Position numbers and translations under genes: made by a program
From: Alphaproteobacteria bacterium
GTDB taxonomy: Bacteria > Pseudomonadota > Alphaproteobacteria > Rhizobiales > Rhizobiaceae
Direction: 5' to 3'
DNA: 5,145 nt
NCBI GenBank assembly: GCA_017308345.1
Contig: JAFKFE010001141.1
Span: 1 to 5,145 of the forward strand
Part shown: positions 1 through 5,145 of the stretch, piece after piece
Numbering within the stretch: the stretch's first letter is position 1
Layout of the letters: each line of letters opens with the position of its first letter
The notes under the pieces: model-generated
Told to the model about the DNA's origin: nothing
The model's database searches: none
The model's input: only the letters and a program-made list of their open reading frames with translations

Positions 1-372
1 TTCGACGACGAGGCGGAGATCGACGTCGAATTCCATCACGCGGTGTGCGAATGCGCGCACAACATGATCCTCCTGCACACGCTGCGCTCCTGCTACCGGC
101 TGCTGTCGGAAGGCGTGTTCCAGAACCGGCTTCTGGTGTTCAGCGTGCCCGGCGCGCGCGAGGCGCTGTTGCAGCAGCATCGCGCGATCCACGCCGCGAT
201 CAAGGCGGGCGATCCGGTCGCGGCGCGCAAGGCGGCGATGGATCACATCACCTATGTCGAGCGCTCGATGGCGGAAGCCGAGCGCAGCGGCGACTGGCAG
301 CGCGTGTCCAGGCTGCGCCTCAGGCAACGCTCGGATGCCGACGACATCGAACCCACACGAAAACGCTCCTAA
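1..372 (+). CDS. FadR/GntR-family transcriptional regulator, C-terminal FCD domain (5' truncated)
   Basis: The reading frame is open from the first base and ends at TAA 370-372, giving 123 residues. The N-terminal winged-helix DNA-binding domain would lie outside the window. What remains matches the all-helical FCD effector domain of the FadR subfamily. The usual metal ligands can be placed at Asp8 and His12 (DVEFHH), His60 (QQHRAI) and His82 (MDHI), with the typical A-x-x-x-GD-x-x-A-A spacing between the last two. Family knowledge: FCD domains bind small carboxylates, often through a bound metal ion, and release DNA. The gene sits 21 nt upstream of lldD on the same strand, which suggests an LldR-like lactate-responsive regulator of that enzyme. 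The effector is inferred from this context only. A Met exists at residue 22, but starting there would cut the FCD domain, so it is not the true start. Confidence 0.88.
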   Translation, partial: FDDEAEIDVEFHHAVCECAHNMILLHTLRSCYRLLSEGVFQNRLLVFSVPGAREALLQQHRAIHAAIKAGDPVAARKAAMDHITYVERSMAEAERSGDWQRVSRLRLRQRSDADDIEPTRKRS

Positions 373-380
373 GCACATGT

Positions 381-388
381 AGCGGGGA
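381..388 (+). promoter_or_regulatory. Ribosome binding site of lldD
   Basis: AGCGGGGA lies 5 nt before ATG 394 and is a recognisable purine-rich Shine-Dalgarno sequence. It supports this start, and the 21-nt gap after the regulator leaves little room for a separate promoter, so the two genes are probably co-transcribed. Confidence 0.6.
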
Positions 389-393
389 CCATC

Positions 394-1530
394 ATGAGCG
401 AAATCCTCACCATCGCCGACCTCAAGGACCTGGCACGCCGCAGGGTGCCGAAGATGTTCTTCGACTACGCCGATTCCGGCGCCTGGACGGAGAGCACCTA
501 CCGCGCCAACGAGGAGGATTTCGGCAAGATCAAGTTCCGCCAGCGCGTGCTGGTCGACATGAGCAACCGCTCTCTGGAATCGACCATGATCGGCCAGAAG
601 GTGGCGATGCCGGTAGCGCTCGCGCCGACCGGGCTGACCGGCATGCAGCATGCCGACGGCGAGATGCTGGCGGCCCGGGCGGCCGAGGAATTCGGCGTGC
701 CGTTCACGCTGTCGACGATGAGCATCTGCTCGATCGAGGATGTCGCCTCGGCGACGAAAAAACCGTTCTGGTTCCAGCTCTATGTGCTGCGCGACAAGGA
801 TTTCGTGCTCAACCTCATAGACCGCGCCAAGGCCGCGAAATGCTCTGCGCTGGTGCTGACGCTCGACCTGCAGATCCTGGGCCAGCGCCACAAAGACCTG
901 CGCAACGGGCTTTCGGCGCCGCCGAAGATGACGCTTGCCAATATCGTCGACCTTGCGCTCAAGCCGCGCTGGTGCCTGGGCATCGCAGGCACTCCGCGCC
1001 GCACCTTCCGCAACATCGTCGGCCACGCCAAGGGCGTCGGCGACGTCTCTTCGCTATCGTCCTGGACGACGGAGCAATTCGATCCGCAGTTGTCCTGGAA
1101 GGACGTCGCCTGGATCAAGGAGCGCTGGGGCGGCAAGCTGATCCTGAAAGGCATCCTCGACAAGGAGGACGCGCTGATGGCGGCCAAGACCGGAGCCGAT
1201 GCGATCGTCGTCTCCAACCATGGCGGGCGGCAGCTCGACGGCGCGCCGTCGTCTATCTCGATGCTGGAGGAGATCGCCGATGCTGTCGGCGACAAGATCG
1301 AAGTGCATATGGATGGCGGCATCCGCTCCGGCCAGGATGTGCTCAAGGCGCTCTGTCTGGGCGCCAAGGGCACCTATATCGGTCGTCCGTTCCTCTACGG
1401 GCTCGGCGCGATGGGCAAGGAAGGCGTGACCAGAGCGCTCGAAATCATCCGCAAGGAGATGGACATCACGCTGGCGTTGTGCGGCAAGCGCCTGGTCACC
1501 GACATGGGCAAGGACCAGTTGCATCGCTAG
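394..1530 (+). CDS. lldD: FMN-dependent L-lactate dehydrogenase (alpha-hydroxy-acid dehydrogenase family)
   Basis: Predicted to oxidise L-lactate to pyruvate with FMN, passing electrons to the respiratory chain at the inner face of the cytoplasmic membrane. The 378 residues form one TIM-barrel domain of the FMN-dependent alpha-hydroxy-acid dehydrogenase family. Visible motifs: Tyr25 in FDYADSGAW; Tyr130 in the QLY strand; T-x-D at 156-158 and Arg165 before DLRNG; Lys252 in LILKG; the active-site signature SNHGGRQLD with catalytic base His276 and substrate-binding Arg279; and the FMN-phosphate loop DGGIRSG (307-313) followed by GAKGTYIGRPFLYG. Length is close to that of E. coli LldD (about 396 residues). 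The upstream FCD-type regulator supports lactate use. Glycolate, mandelate and other 2-hydroxy acids are substrates of close relatives, so the exact substrate is inferred. There is no frameshift and no missing catalytic residue. Confidence 0.93.
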   Translation: MSEILTIADLKDLARRRVPKMFFDYADSGAWTESTYRANEEDFGKIKFRQRVLVDMSNRSLESTMIGQKVAMPVALAPTGLTGMQHADGEMLAARAAEEFGVPFTLSTMSICSIEDVASATKKPFWFQLYVLRDKDFVLNLIDRAKAAKCSALVLTLDLQILGQRHKDLRNGLSAPPKMTLANIVDLALKPRWCLGIAGTPRRTFRNIVGHAKGVGDVSSLSSWTTEQFDPQLSWKDVAWIKERWGGKLILKGILDKEDALMAAKTGADAIVVSNHGGRQLDGAPSSISMLEEIADAVGDKIEVHMDGGIRSGQDVLKALCLGAKGTYIGRPFLYGLGAMGKEGVTRALEIIRKEMDITLALCGKRLVTDMGKDQLHR

Positions 1531-1591
1531 GATGTTCTTCATCGGTTGGCATTAGCCTTGCGGTGACATCCATACCGAAAAGACGCCCAGC

Positions 1592-2362
1592 TTGACCCAA
1601 ACCGGAATCCATTATGTCGATGCGCGCGGGCCAGACGGACTGCGGCTCTATGCCATCGGCGACGTGCATGGACGCCATGACCTGCTCGCCGCCATGCACC
1701 GGCGCATCGAGAGCGAACTGGAATACAAGGCGTCGTCCTCCGACTGGCGCATCATCCATCTTGGCGACTATGTCGACCGTGGACCGGATTCGAAAAGCGT
1801 CATCGACTTCCTGATCGAGGCGCGCAAGCGCGATCCGCGCAACATCATGCTCGCCGGCAACCACGACATCGGCATGCTCGAATTCCTGGCCAATGGCGAG
1901 CCGGACGGCCTGTTCATGAACTATGGCGGCGTCCAGACGGCGCGGTCCTACGGCGTGGAGTTGACGCGGGACGCGCATTGGTTCGGCAAGGAGGAGGCCG
2001 TCGCGCGGGGGCACGCGGCGCTGATCAAAGCGGTGCCGCGCAGCCATGTCGACTTCCTGGAGTCGCTGACATTCTCGGCCAGTTTCGGCGACTTCTTCTT
2101 CTGCCACGCAGGCATCCGGCCGGGCGTGCCGCTCGACCACCAGAACCAGCAGGACCTGATCTGGATCCGCGACGCCTTCCACGACCATCCAGAGCTTCAT
2201 TCAAAAGTAATCGTGCACGGGCACACGCCCGTCGCGGAAGCGGACGTGCGGGCCAATCGCGTCAATGTCGACACGCTTGCCTGGAAATCGGGAACGCTGA
2301 GCGCGCTTGCCGTCAATGGCGGCGACAAACAGATTATCGATGTTCGGGGTAAAGCGTTTTAA
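1592..2362 (+). CDS. Metallophosphoesterase, PPP-type serine/threonine phosphatase-like
   Basis: This is a 256-residue dinuclear-metal phosphoesterase with every core motif of the PPP/ApaH/PrpE group in order: GDVHG (23-27, Asp24 and His26), GDYVDRGPDS (58-67, Asp59, Asp62, Arg63), GNHD (89-92, Asn90 and His91; relatives often have GNHE), CHAG (171-174, His172) and HGHT (209-212). It should be an active, soluble cytoplasmic hydrolase. The substrate may be a phosphoprotein, a dinucleoside polyphosphate or another phosphoester, and the sequence does not decide which. Start choice: an in-frame stop lies at 1553-1555, no ATG or GTG occurs before the first metal motif, and TTG 1592 is the only conventional start that keeps it. 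The purine-rich stretch gaaaag at 1577-1582 is only a weak ribosome binding site. The gene follows lldD by 61 nt but has no obvious functional tie to it. Confidence 0.9.
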   Translation: MTQTGIHYVDARGPDGLRLYAIGDVHGRHDLLAAMHRRIESELEYKASSSDWRIIHLGDYVDRGPDSKSVIDFLIEARKRDPRNIMLAGNHDIGMLEFLANGEPDGLFMNYGGVQTARSYGVELTRDAHWFGKEEAVARGHAALIKAVPRSHVDFLESLTFSASFGDFFFCHAGIRPGVPLDHQNQQDLIWIRDAFHDHPELHSKVIVHGHTPVAEADVRANRVNVDTLAWKSGTLSALAVNGGDKQIIDVRGKAF

Positions 2363-2402
2363 GCGCTATCCCGGCGCGGAAGCGCTTCCGGTCTTTACCG
2401 GG
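2361..2402. terminator. Inverted-repeat cluster between convergent genes, possible bidirectional terminator
   Basis: AAGCGCT (2361-2367) can pair with AGCGCTT (2381-2387). Next to it CCGGT (2388-2392) pairs with ACCGG (2397-2401) around a CTTT loop. A 14-nt perfect palindrome, CGGAAGCGCTTCCG (2377-2390), overlaps both. The cluster begins at the stop codon of the plus-strand phosphoesterase and ends 3 nt from the stop of the minus-strand small gene. There is no strong T-tract on either side, so intrinsic termination is likely but not certain. Confidence 0.4.
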
Positions 2403-2404
2403 AC

Positions 2405-2545
2405 TCAGTCCAGCGAGGCGGTGACGCCGTAGCCGTCGACGGCCCGGTGATTGGTCGCTGCGTCGGCGGCATAAATGCCCAGGCCGCAGAGCACGATGGC
2501 AGACAGCATGACAAAAGACAGGAGAGCTGCTTTCACGGACGTCAT
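2405..2545 (-). CDS. Small single-span membrane or secreted protein, 46 residues
   Basis: On the minus strand ATG (2545-2543) opens a 46-codon frame ending in TGA (2407-2405). The protein begins MTSVKAALLSF, continues through a hydrophobic stretch at about residues 6-26 and ends with a polar tail containing NHRAVDGYGVTASLD. One Lys before the hydrophobic core, then small residues AADAA at 26-30, fit either a cleavable signal peptide or a single N-in membrane anchor. IVLC at 17-20 is not a good lipobox because Leu precedes the Cys. The upstream ribosome binding site is weak (ccagag just before ATG). A possible EcfG-type promoter lies at 2597-2622. I recognise no family and assign no function. 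The coherent signal-like architecture, promoter and position between genes argue that it is real. Confidence 0.6.
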   Translation of the reverse strand: MTSVKAALLSFVMLSAIVLCGLGIYAADAATNHRAVDGYGVTASLD

Positions 2546-2596
2546 CTCTGGTTAAGCTTTCTGCATCTGGGCACGAGGCGGTTACCAATGCGTTGA

Positions 2597-2622
2597 AACG
2601 ATAAAATGCGTCTCAATGTTTC
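2597..2622 (-). promoter_or_regulatory. Candidate EcfG-type (general stress ECF sigma) promoter for the small membrane protein
   Basis: Reading the minus strand, GAAAC (2622-2618) is followed after exactly 17 nt by CGTT (2600-2597). The Rhizobiales EcfG consensus is GGAAC-N16/17-CGTT, so this matches 8 of 9 defined bases. It would start transcription roughly 45 nt upstream of ATG 2545. The same bases also form an imperfect inverted repeat (CGTTGAAAC with GTTTCGACG), so the match could be coincidental. Confidence 0.4.
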
Positions 2623-2836
2623 GACGATTTCGCGCTTCTAAGCAGATTCTGTATCGCCGGTGTGTCGGCTGGATCACACAAAAGGTTCATGGCGGTTGCA
2701 CGGACGATACAAGGCGCGCCCTCTTAGGGCAGCGGCCGGATACACACCAAGGATGAAGAGGGTTTTCCCCAGGCAGAACCGGGCGGGCGTGCCAATTATG
2801 CAACGCCCAGACGGGTGCGGCTTGAGATACGTCGAG

Positions 2837-2864
2837 ATTCAGGTCAGGCGGGCCTCACCTGAAT
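2837..2864 (-). terminator. Hairpin downstream of the amidotransferase gene
   Basis: ATTCAGGT (2837-2844) pairs perfectly with ACCTGAAT (2857-2864). After one C/C mismatch, AGG pairs with CCT around a CGGG loop. It begins 12 nt past the stop codon of the minus-strand gene, which fits a transcript end. No T-run follows on the minus strand, so it may be a 3'-end stabilising stem rather than a classical intrinsic terminator. Confidence 0.45.
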
Positions 2865-2875
2865 ATCGGCACGCC

Positions 2876-3574
2876 TCAGATCGTCGCCACCCAGGCGCGG
2901 GCTATCGCCAGGCCGGCGGCGTCGGCGTCGGCGCCGTTTCGGGCCAGTTCGTCATCGAGCCGCTCGTGCCAGTCGGGATTGCGCTCGGCGATCGCTTCCG
3001 CGAAGGAAACGCTCCAGCCGCGCACCATCGGCGTATCGGCCTCGAAGTGGAACTGGAAACCGTAGACGGCGCGGCCGAGGCGGAAGGCCTGGTTTTCGGC
3101 GACAGTGCTTTCGGCGAGCCTCACGGCAGCCTCCGGGAGCCCGAAGGTGTCGTCATGCCACTCGAAAATCGGAAAGCTTTCGGGCAACGCCGCCAGCACC
3201 GGGTCCGATTTGGCGTCCGGCGTCAGCGACACCTTGTGCCAGCCGAACTCGGTGGCGCCGCCGATCTGGTTGGTGCCGCCAAAGGCGCGCGCCAGAAGCT
3301 GACTGCCGAGGCAGATGCCCAGCACCGAGCGATCCTTGTCGGCGAAATCGCGGGTCAGGTCGAGCAAGGCGGGAAAATAGGGACAGATTTCGTCGTCGAG
3401 CGCATTCTGGGCACCGCCCAGCATCACCATGGCATCGTGTCCGGCGCTGTCCTGCGGCAAGGTCTCGCCACGATAGGGCTTGCGCAGGTCGATATCGGCG
3501 CCGGCTTCCACAAGCGCCGCGCCGATCTGGCCAAGGCCCTCATTGTCGAAATTCTGGACGACCAAAACCCGCAT
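2876..3574 (-). CDS. Class I glutamine amidotransferase, stand-alone GMP-synthase-like domain
   Basis: The 232-residue protein is a single class I (triad) glutamine amidotransferase domain, a cytoplasmic enzyme releasing ammonia from glutamine or hydrolysing a gamma-glutamyl compound. The nucleophile elbow is GICLGSQLL with Cys88; the other triad members are His176 and Glu178 in GFQFHFEAD. An LGGAQNA oxyanion segment lies at 52-58 and an EWHDD segment at 138-142, both typical of GuaA-like members. No ATP-pyrophosphatase domain follows, so it is not full GMP synthase. Stand-alone relatives include gamma-glutamyl hydrolases acting on polyamine or other adducts, and the real substrate cannot be read here. 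ATG 3574 starts right at the first beta strand (MRVLVVQNF), with AGCAGG about 8 nt upstream as ribosome binding site. It is transcribed away from the 3661 gene, with 86 nt between the starts. Confidence 0.9.
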   Translation of the reverse strand: MRVLVVQNFDNEGLGQIGAALVEAGADIDLRKPYRGETLPQDSAGHDAMVMLGGAQNALDDEICPYFPALLDLTRDFADKDRSVLGICLGSQLLARAFGGTNQIGGATEFGWHKVSLTPDAKSDPVLAALPESFPIFEWHDDTFGLPEAAVRLAESTVAENQAFRLGRAVYGFQFHFEADTPMVRGWSVSFAEAIAERNPDWHERLDDELARNGADADAAGLAIARAWVATI

Positions 3575-3607
3575 CGAAAACCTGCTGACATGAAAACGCT
3601 GGGGTGA

Positions 3608-3637
3608 GCGATATCATGCGGCCCGCATTTCAGCCAA
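3608..3637 (-). promoter_or_regulatory. Weak sigma70-like promoter candidate for the amidotransferase
   Basis: On the minus strand TTGGCT (3637-3632) and TATCGC (3613-3608) are separated by 18 nt, about 34 nt upstream of ATG 3574. The -35-like box fits reasonably and the -10-like box is poor. The 86-nt divergent gap must hold promoters for both directions unless transcription enters from further away. Confidence 0.25.
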
Positions 3638-3648
3638 GATGCGCAGCC

Positions 3649-3655
3649 GGAGAGA
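3649..3655 (+). promoter_or_regulatory. Ribosome binding site that fixes the start at 3661
   Basis: GGAGAGA lies 5 nt before ATG 3661, a strong Shine-Dalgarno match at good spacing. The same frame is open upstream to a GTG at 3604, which would add 19 residues, but that codon lacks a comparable site. The shorter start is therefore preferred. Confidence 0.7.
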
Positions 3656-3660
3656 CAGCT

Positions 3661-4323
3661 ATGCCACTGCAAAACCGGGTCGATCCCTTCGGCGCGATCC
3701 ATGCCGTGCCGGAACGCGGCCTGTTCACCGGCAATCGCGGCATCATCCACGACCCCGAGACCAGGACGCTGCTGAAGAAGCGCTGGGCCTTGCAAGCCTG
3801 GATCATCTGCCTGTGCCGGTTCCGCGACGTGCGGCGCGAACCGATGGGCCGCAACCGCCAAGGCAATGGTGCATTGGGAGGAAAAGCCGGCTGGACGGAA
3901 CTGTTCTTTCTCGACGAGGTGACGGCTCTGGCCGCGGGCCACCGGCCCTGCTTCTTCTGCCGGCGCGAACGGGCGACCGATTTCGTGGCCCGCTTCGGCG
4001 AAGCCTTCGGCATTGCCGAGCCACGCGCGCCGATGGCGGACAAGCGGCTGCACAAGGAGCGGCTGGCTTCCGGTGGACGGCCTCCTGTCCTGACCGCTCC
4101 GGAACTCGGCGCCCTGCCTGATGGCACGATGATCGCGGATGGCGACGCTGCCTATGCGCTGCGTTTCGGCAAGGCGCTCAAATGGTCGTTCGCGGGCTAC
4201 GCCAGTCCAATTGCCCTCGATCGCCTCGCCGACAGGCCGCTGCGCCTGCTGACGCCGGCGACCACCATTGCGGTGCTGCGGCGAGGCTTCGCGCCTGTCT
4301 GGCATCCGTCCGCCGATACTTGA
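3661..4323 (+). CDS. Conserved uncharacterised protein with an Ada-like Cys-x2-Cys motif
   Basis: The protein has 220 residues from ATG 3661; a GTG start at 3604 would give 239. I do not know an assigned function. Its middle reads [19 protein letters not shown], then FFCRRE, placing Cys97 and Cys100 in a C-x2-C pair. From memory, similar proteins with a TELFFLDE...AAGHRPC.EC pattern occur in other bacteria and are annotated as hypothetical. The pattern resembles the second half of the Ada N-terminal zinc domain (eeA-x-aaG-yRPC-x2-C). A second cysteine pair, Cys50 and Cys52 (ICLCRF), could complete a four-Cys metal site. The N-terminus ([21 protein letters not shown]) and basic patches such as LHKER suggest a soluble protein, possibly binding nucleic acid. 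No signal peptide or membrane span is seen. It is divergent from the amidotransferase, and rsmE follows after 133 nt. Confidence 0.82.
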   Translation: MPLQNRVDPFGAIHAVPERGLFTGNRGIIHDPETRTLLKKRWALQAWIICLCRFRDVRREPMGRNRQGNGALGGKAGWTELFFLDEVTALAAGHRPCFFCRRERATDFVARFGEAFGIAEPRAPMADKRLHKERLASGGRPPVLTAPELGALPDGTMIADGDAAYALRFGKALKWSFAGYASPIALDRLADRPLRLLTPATTIAVLRRGFAPVWHPSADT

Positions 4324-4349
4324 CGCCGCCCATTGCCTCCCCCATTGCC

Positions 4350-4387
4350 AAGCGGATATTCGTGGGATGTCCCGCGAATATTTGCTT
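4350..4387 (+). terminator. 17-bp hairpin after the 3661 gene, probable terminator
   Basis: The arm 4350-4366 (AAGCGGATATTCGTGGG) pairs along its full length with 4371-4387 (CCCGCGAATATTTGCTT), allowing three G-T wobbles, around an ATGT loop. It lies 26 nt after the stop of the preceding gene and before rsmE. TTGTTTTT follows at 4395-4402, a short distance from the stem rather than directly on it, so termination is likely but imperfectly intrinsic. It could also be a copy of a dispersed palindromic repeat. Confidence 0.55.
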
Positions 4388-4456
4388 AGATTCCCTTGTT
4401 TTTCGCGGGTTCTGATCGCAAAACCGCGAGACACTTTTGCGGAACCTGCTTGGGTC

Positions 4457-5145
4457 ATGCGCGCCAATTATAAAATGCAGCGGCTGTTCGTGCCGGACGA
4501 TCTCGGGCCCGGCTTCGAATTCGACGCCGGACAGCAGCAAAGCCACTACCTCGCCCATGTGCTGCGGCTCGGCGAAGGCGCGGAGGTGCTGCTTTTCAAC
4601 GGCCGCGACGGCGAATGGTCGGCGGCAGTCGCCGCGAAGTCCAAGAAGGCCGTCCGGCTGAAGGTGCTCGAACTGCAGCGACCCCAGCCGCCATTGCCCG
4701 ACCTCGTCTATTGCTTCGCCCCGCTGAAACAGGGCCGGCTCGATTATCTCGTGCAAAAAGCGGTCGAGATGGGCGCCGGTATTCTGCAGCCGGTCATCAC
4801 CCAGCACACGCAAGTGGCGAAACCCGGTATCGACCGGCTGCGCGCCAATGTCGTCGAGGCGGCCGAGCAATGCGGCATCCTGGCGGTGCCGGAGATGCGC
4901 GAAGCGGAGAAGCTGGAGCGGCTGCTCGGCAACTGGGACAAGGAACGGCGGCTGATCTTCTGCGACGAGGATGCCTCGACCAACAATCCGCTGCCGGCCT
5001 TGCACGCCGTCAAGGAGAAGAAACTTGCGTTGCTGGTCGGACCCGAGGGCGGATTTTCCGACGATGAGCGCAGGATGCTGAAGGCGCTCTCCTTCGTCAC
5101 CGCCATTCCGCTCTGGCCGCGCATCCTGCGCGCCGACACGGCGGC
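4457..5145 (+). CDS. rsmE: 16S rRNA (uracil1498-N3)-methyltransferase RsmE (3' truncated by window end)
   Basis: RsmE transfers a methyl group from S-adenosylmethionine to N3 of U1498 in 16S rRNA of the 30S subunit. About 229 residues are present and the frame runs off the window; the family is usually about 240-250 residues, so only the last 15-20 are missing. The N-terminal PUA-like RNA-binding domain is at about residues 7-75 ([35 protein letters not shown]). The SPOUT methyltransferase domain follows, with [17 protein letters not shown], then EAAEQCGI, then LLVGPEGGF (GPEGGF at 195-200), then PRILRADTA before the cut. The start ATG 4457 gives [11 protein letters not shown], the form I associate with rhizobial RsmE; ATG 4475 is an alternative. 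The ribosome binding site is poor (ggaac 13 nt upstream). Residue 220 is Trp where the family motif LGPRILR has Gly. Confidence 0.93.
   Translation, partial: MRANYKMQRLFVPDDLGPGFEFDAGQQQSHYLAHVLRLGEGAEVLLFNGRDGEWSAAVAAKSKKAVRLKVLELQRPQPPLPDLVYCFAPLKQGRLDYLVQKAVEMGAGILQPVITQHTQVAKPGIDRLRANVVEAAEQCGILAVPEMREAEKLERLLGNWDKERRLIFCDEDASTNNPLPALHAVKEKKLALLVGPEGGFSDDERRMLKALSFVTAIPLWPRILRADTA

Larger units (their letters stand above)
2546..2875. other. 330-nt intergenic stretch without a convincing gene
   Basis: It separates the start of the small gene from the stop of the amidotransferase, both on the minus strand. It holds the EcfG-like promoter and several hairpins: GCCCT/AGGGC at 2718-2730 with a CTT loop, GGGCGT/ACGCCC at 2785-2808 with a 12-nt loop, and a longer one at 2837-2864. 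The only short frame I noticed is a 25-codon one on the minus strand (2690-2613) without a ribosome binding site. No tRNA, 6S, SRP or RNase P RNA signature is seen. A small RNA is possible but not shown. Confidence 0.5.

Noticed and set aside
45..1595. A 516-codon plus-strand frame overlapping the regulator and lldD
   Set aside because: It is Arg/Ala/Gly-rich low-complexity translation in a wrong frame of GC-rich DNA, while frames 1-372 and 394-1530 give recognisable proteins.
1496..2200. A 234-codon minus-strand frame opposite the phosphoesterase
   Set aside because: It is complementary to a protein with all metal-binding motifs and has no recognisable domain.
2334..2588. An 84-codon minus-strand frame over the small gene
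   Set aside because: It is Arg-rich and runs into the phosphoesterase; the overlapping 46-codon frame has the coherent signal-like architecture.
2613..2690. A 25-codon minus-strand frame beginning MNLLCDPADT
   Set aside because: It has no ribosome binding site and no recognisable feature, and its end overlaps the EcfG-like promoter; too short to support without conservation data.
2660..3607. A 315-codon plus-strand frame antisense to the amidotransferase
   Set aside because: The minus-strand frame carries an intact Cys-His-Glu triad; the plus-strand translation shows no known motif and reflects GC-driven lack of stops.
3424..4467. A 347-codon minus-strand frame spanning the 3661 gene and the start of the amidotransferase
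   Set aside because: It is out of frame with the real amidotransferase and antisense to the better supported gene, which has a strong ribosome binding site.
4178..5005. A 275-codon minus-strand frame opposite rsmE
   Set aside because: The plus strand encodes clear RsmE with both domains; the antisense frame is a shadow.
1..5145. A new defence, toxin-antitoxin or biosynthetic system
   Set aside because: The genes are recognisable housekeeping or single accessory functions with no shared operon beyond the lactate pair, and there are no repeats, integrases or paired small genes.

Overview
The window reads as ordinary chromosome from a high-GC alphaproteobacterium, most likely of the order Rhizobiales and close to Mesorhizobium. 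That placement rests on GC-rich codon use, the look of the proteins (an RsmE beginning [11 protein letters not shown], a 378-residue LldD) and an EcfG-like promoter. It is inference from memory, not a database result. No mobile element, CRISPR array, tRNA or rRNA is visible.

Layout. Positions 1-372 hold the C-terminal part of a GntR/FadR-type regulator with an FCD ligand-binding domain. It is followed after 21 nt by lldD (394-1530), an FMN-dependent L-lactate dehydrogenase; together they look like a lactate-responsive regulator and its target enzyme. A metallophosphoesterase of the PPP/ApaH/PrpE type (1592-2362, TTG start) follows on the same strand. It converges on a small gene on the minus strand (2405-2545) for a 46-residue protein with one hydrophobic segment; a cluster of inverted repeats between the two stops may terminate both. 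Upstream of the small gene lies a 330-nt stretch (2546-2875) with an EcfG-like promoter and several hairpins but no convincing gene.

Next on the minus strand is a stand-alone class I glutamine amidotransferase (2876-3574). It is divergent from a conserved but uncharacterised 220-residue protein (3661-4323) with an Ada-like Cys-x2-Cys motif. A 17-bp hairpin follows that gene. The window ends inside rsmE (4457 onward), the 16S rRNA m3U1498 methyltransferase, cut off at its SAM-binding knot motif.

Only the lactate pair clearly works together. The other genes look like independent housekeeping or accessory functions. I found no convincing new multi-gene system. The best leads are the small membrane protein with its possible general-stress promoter, the uncharacterised Cys-x2-Cys protein, the long hairpin and a Gly-to-Trp change in a core RsmE motif.
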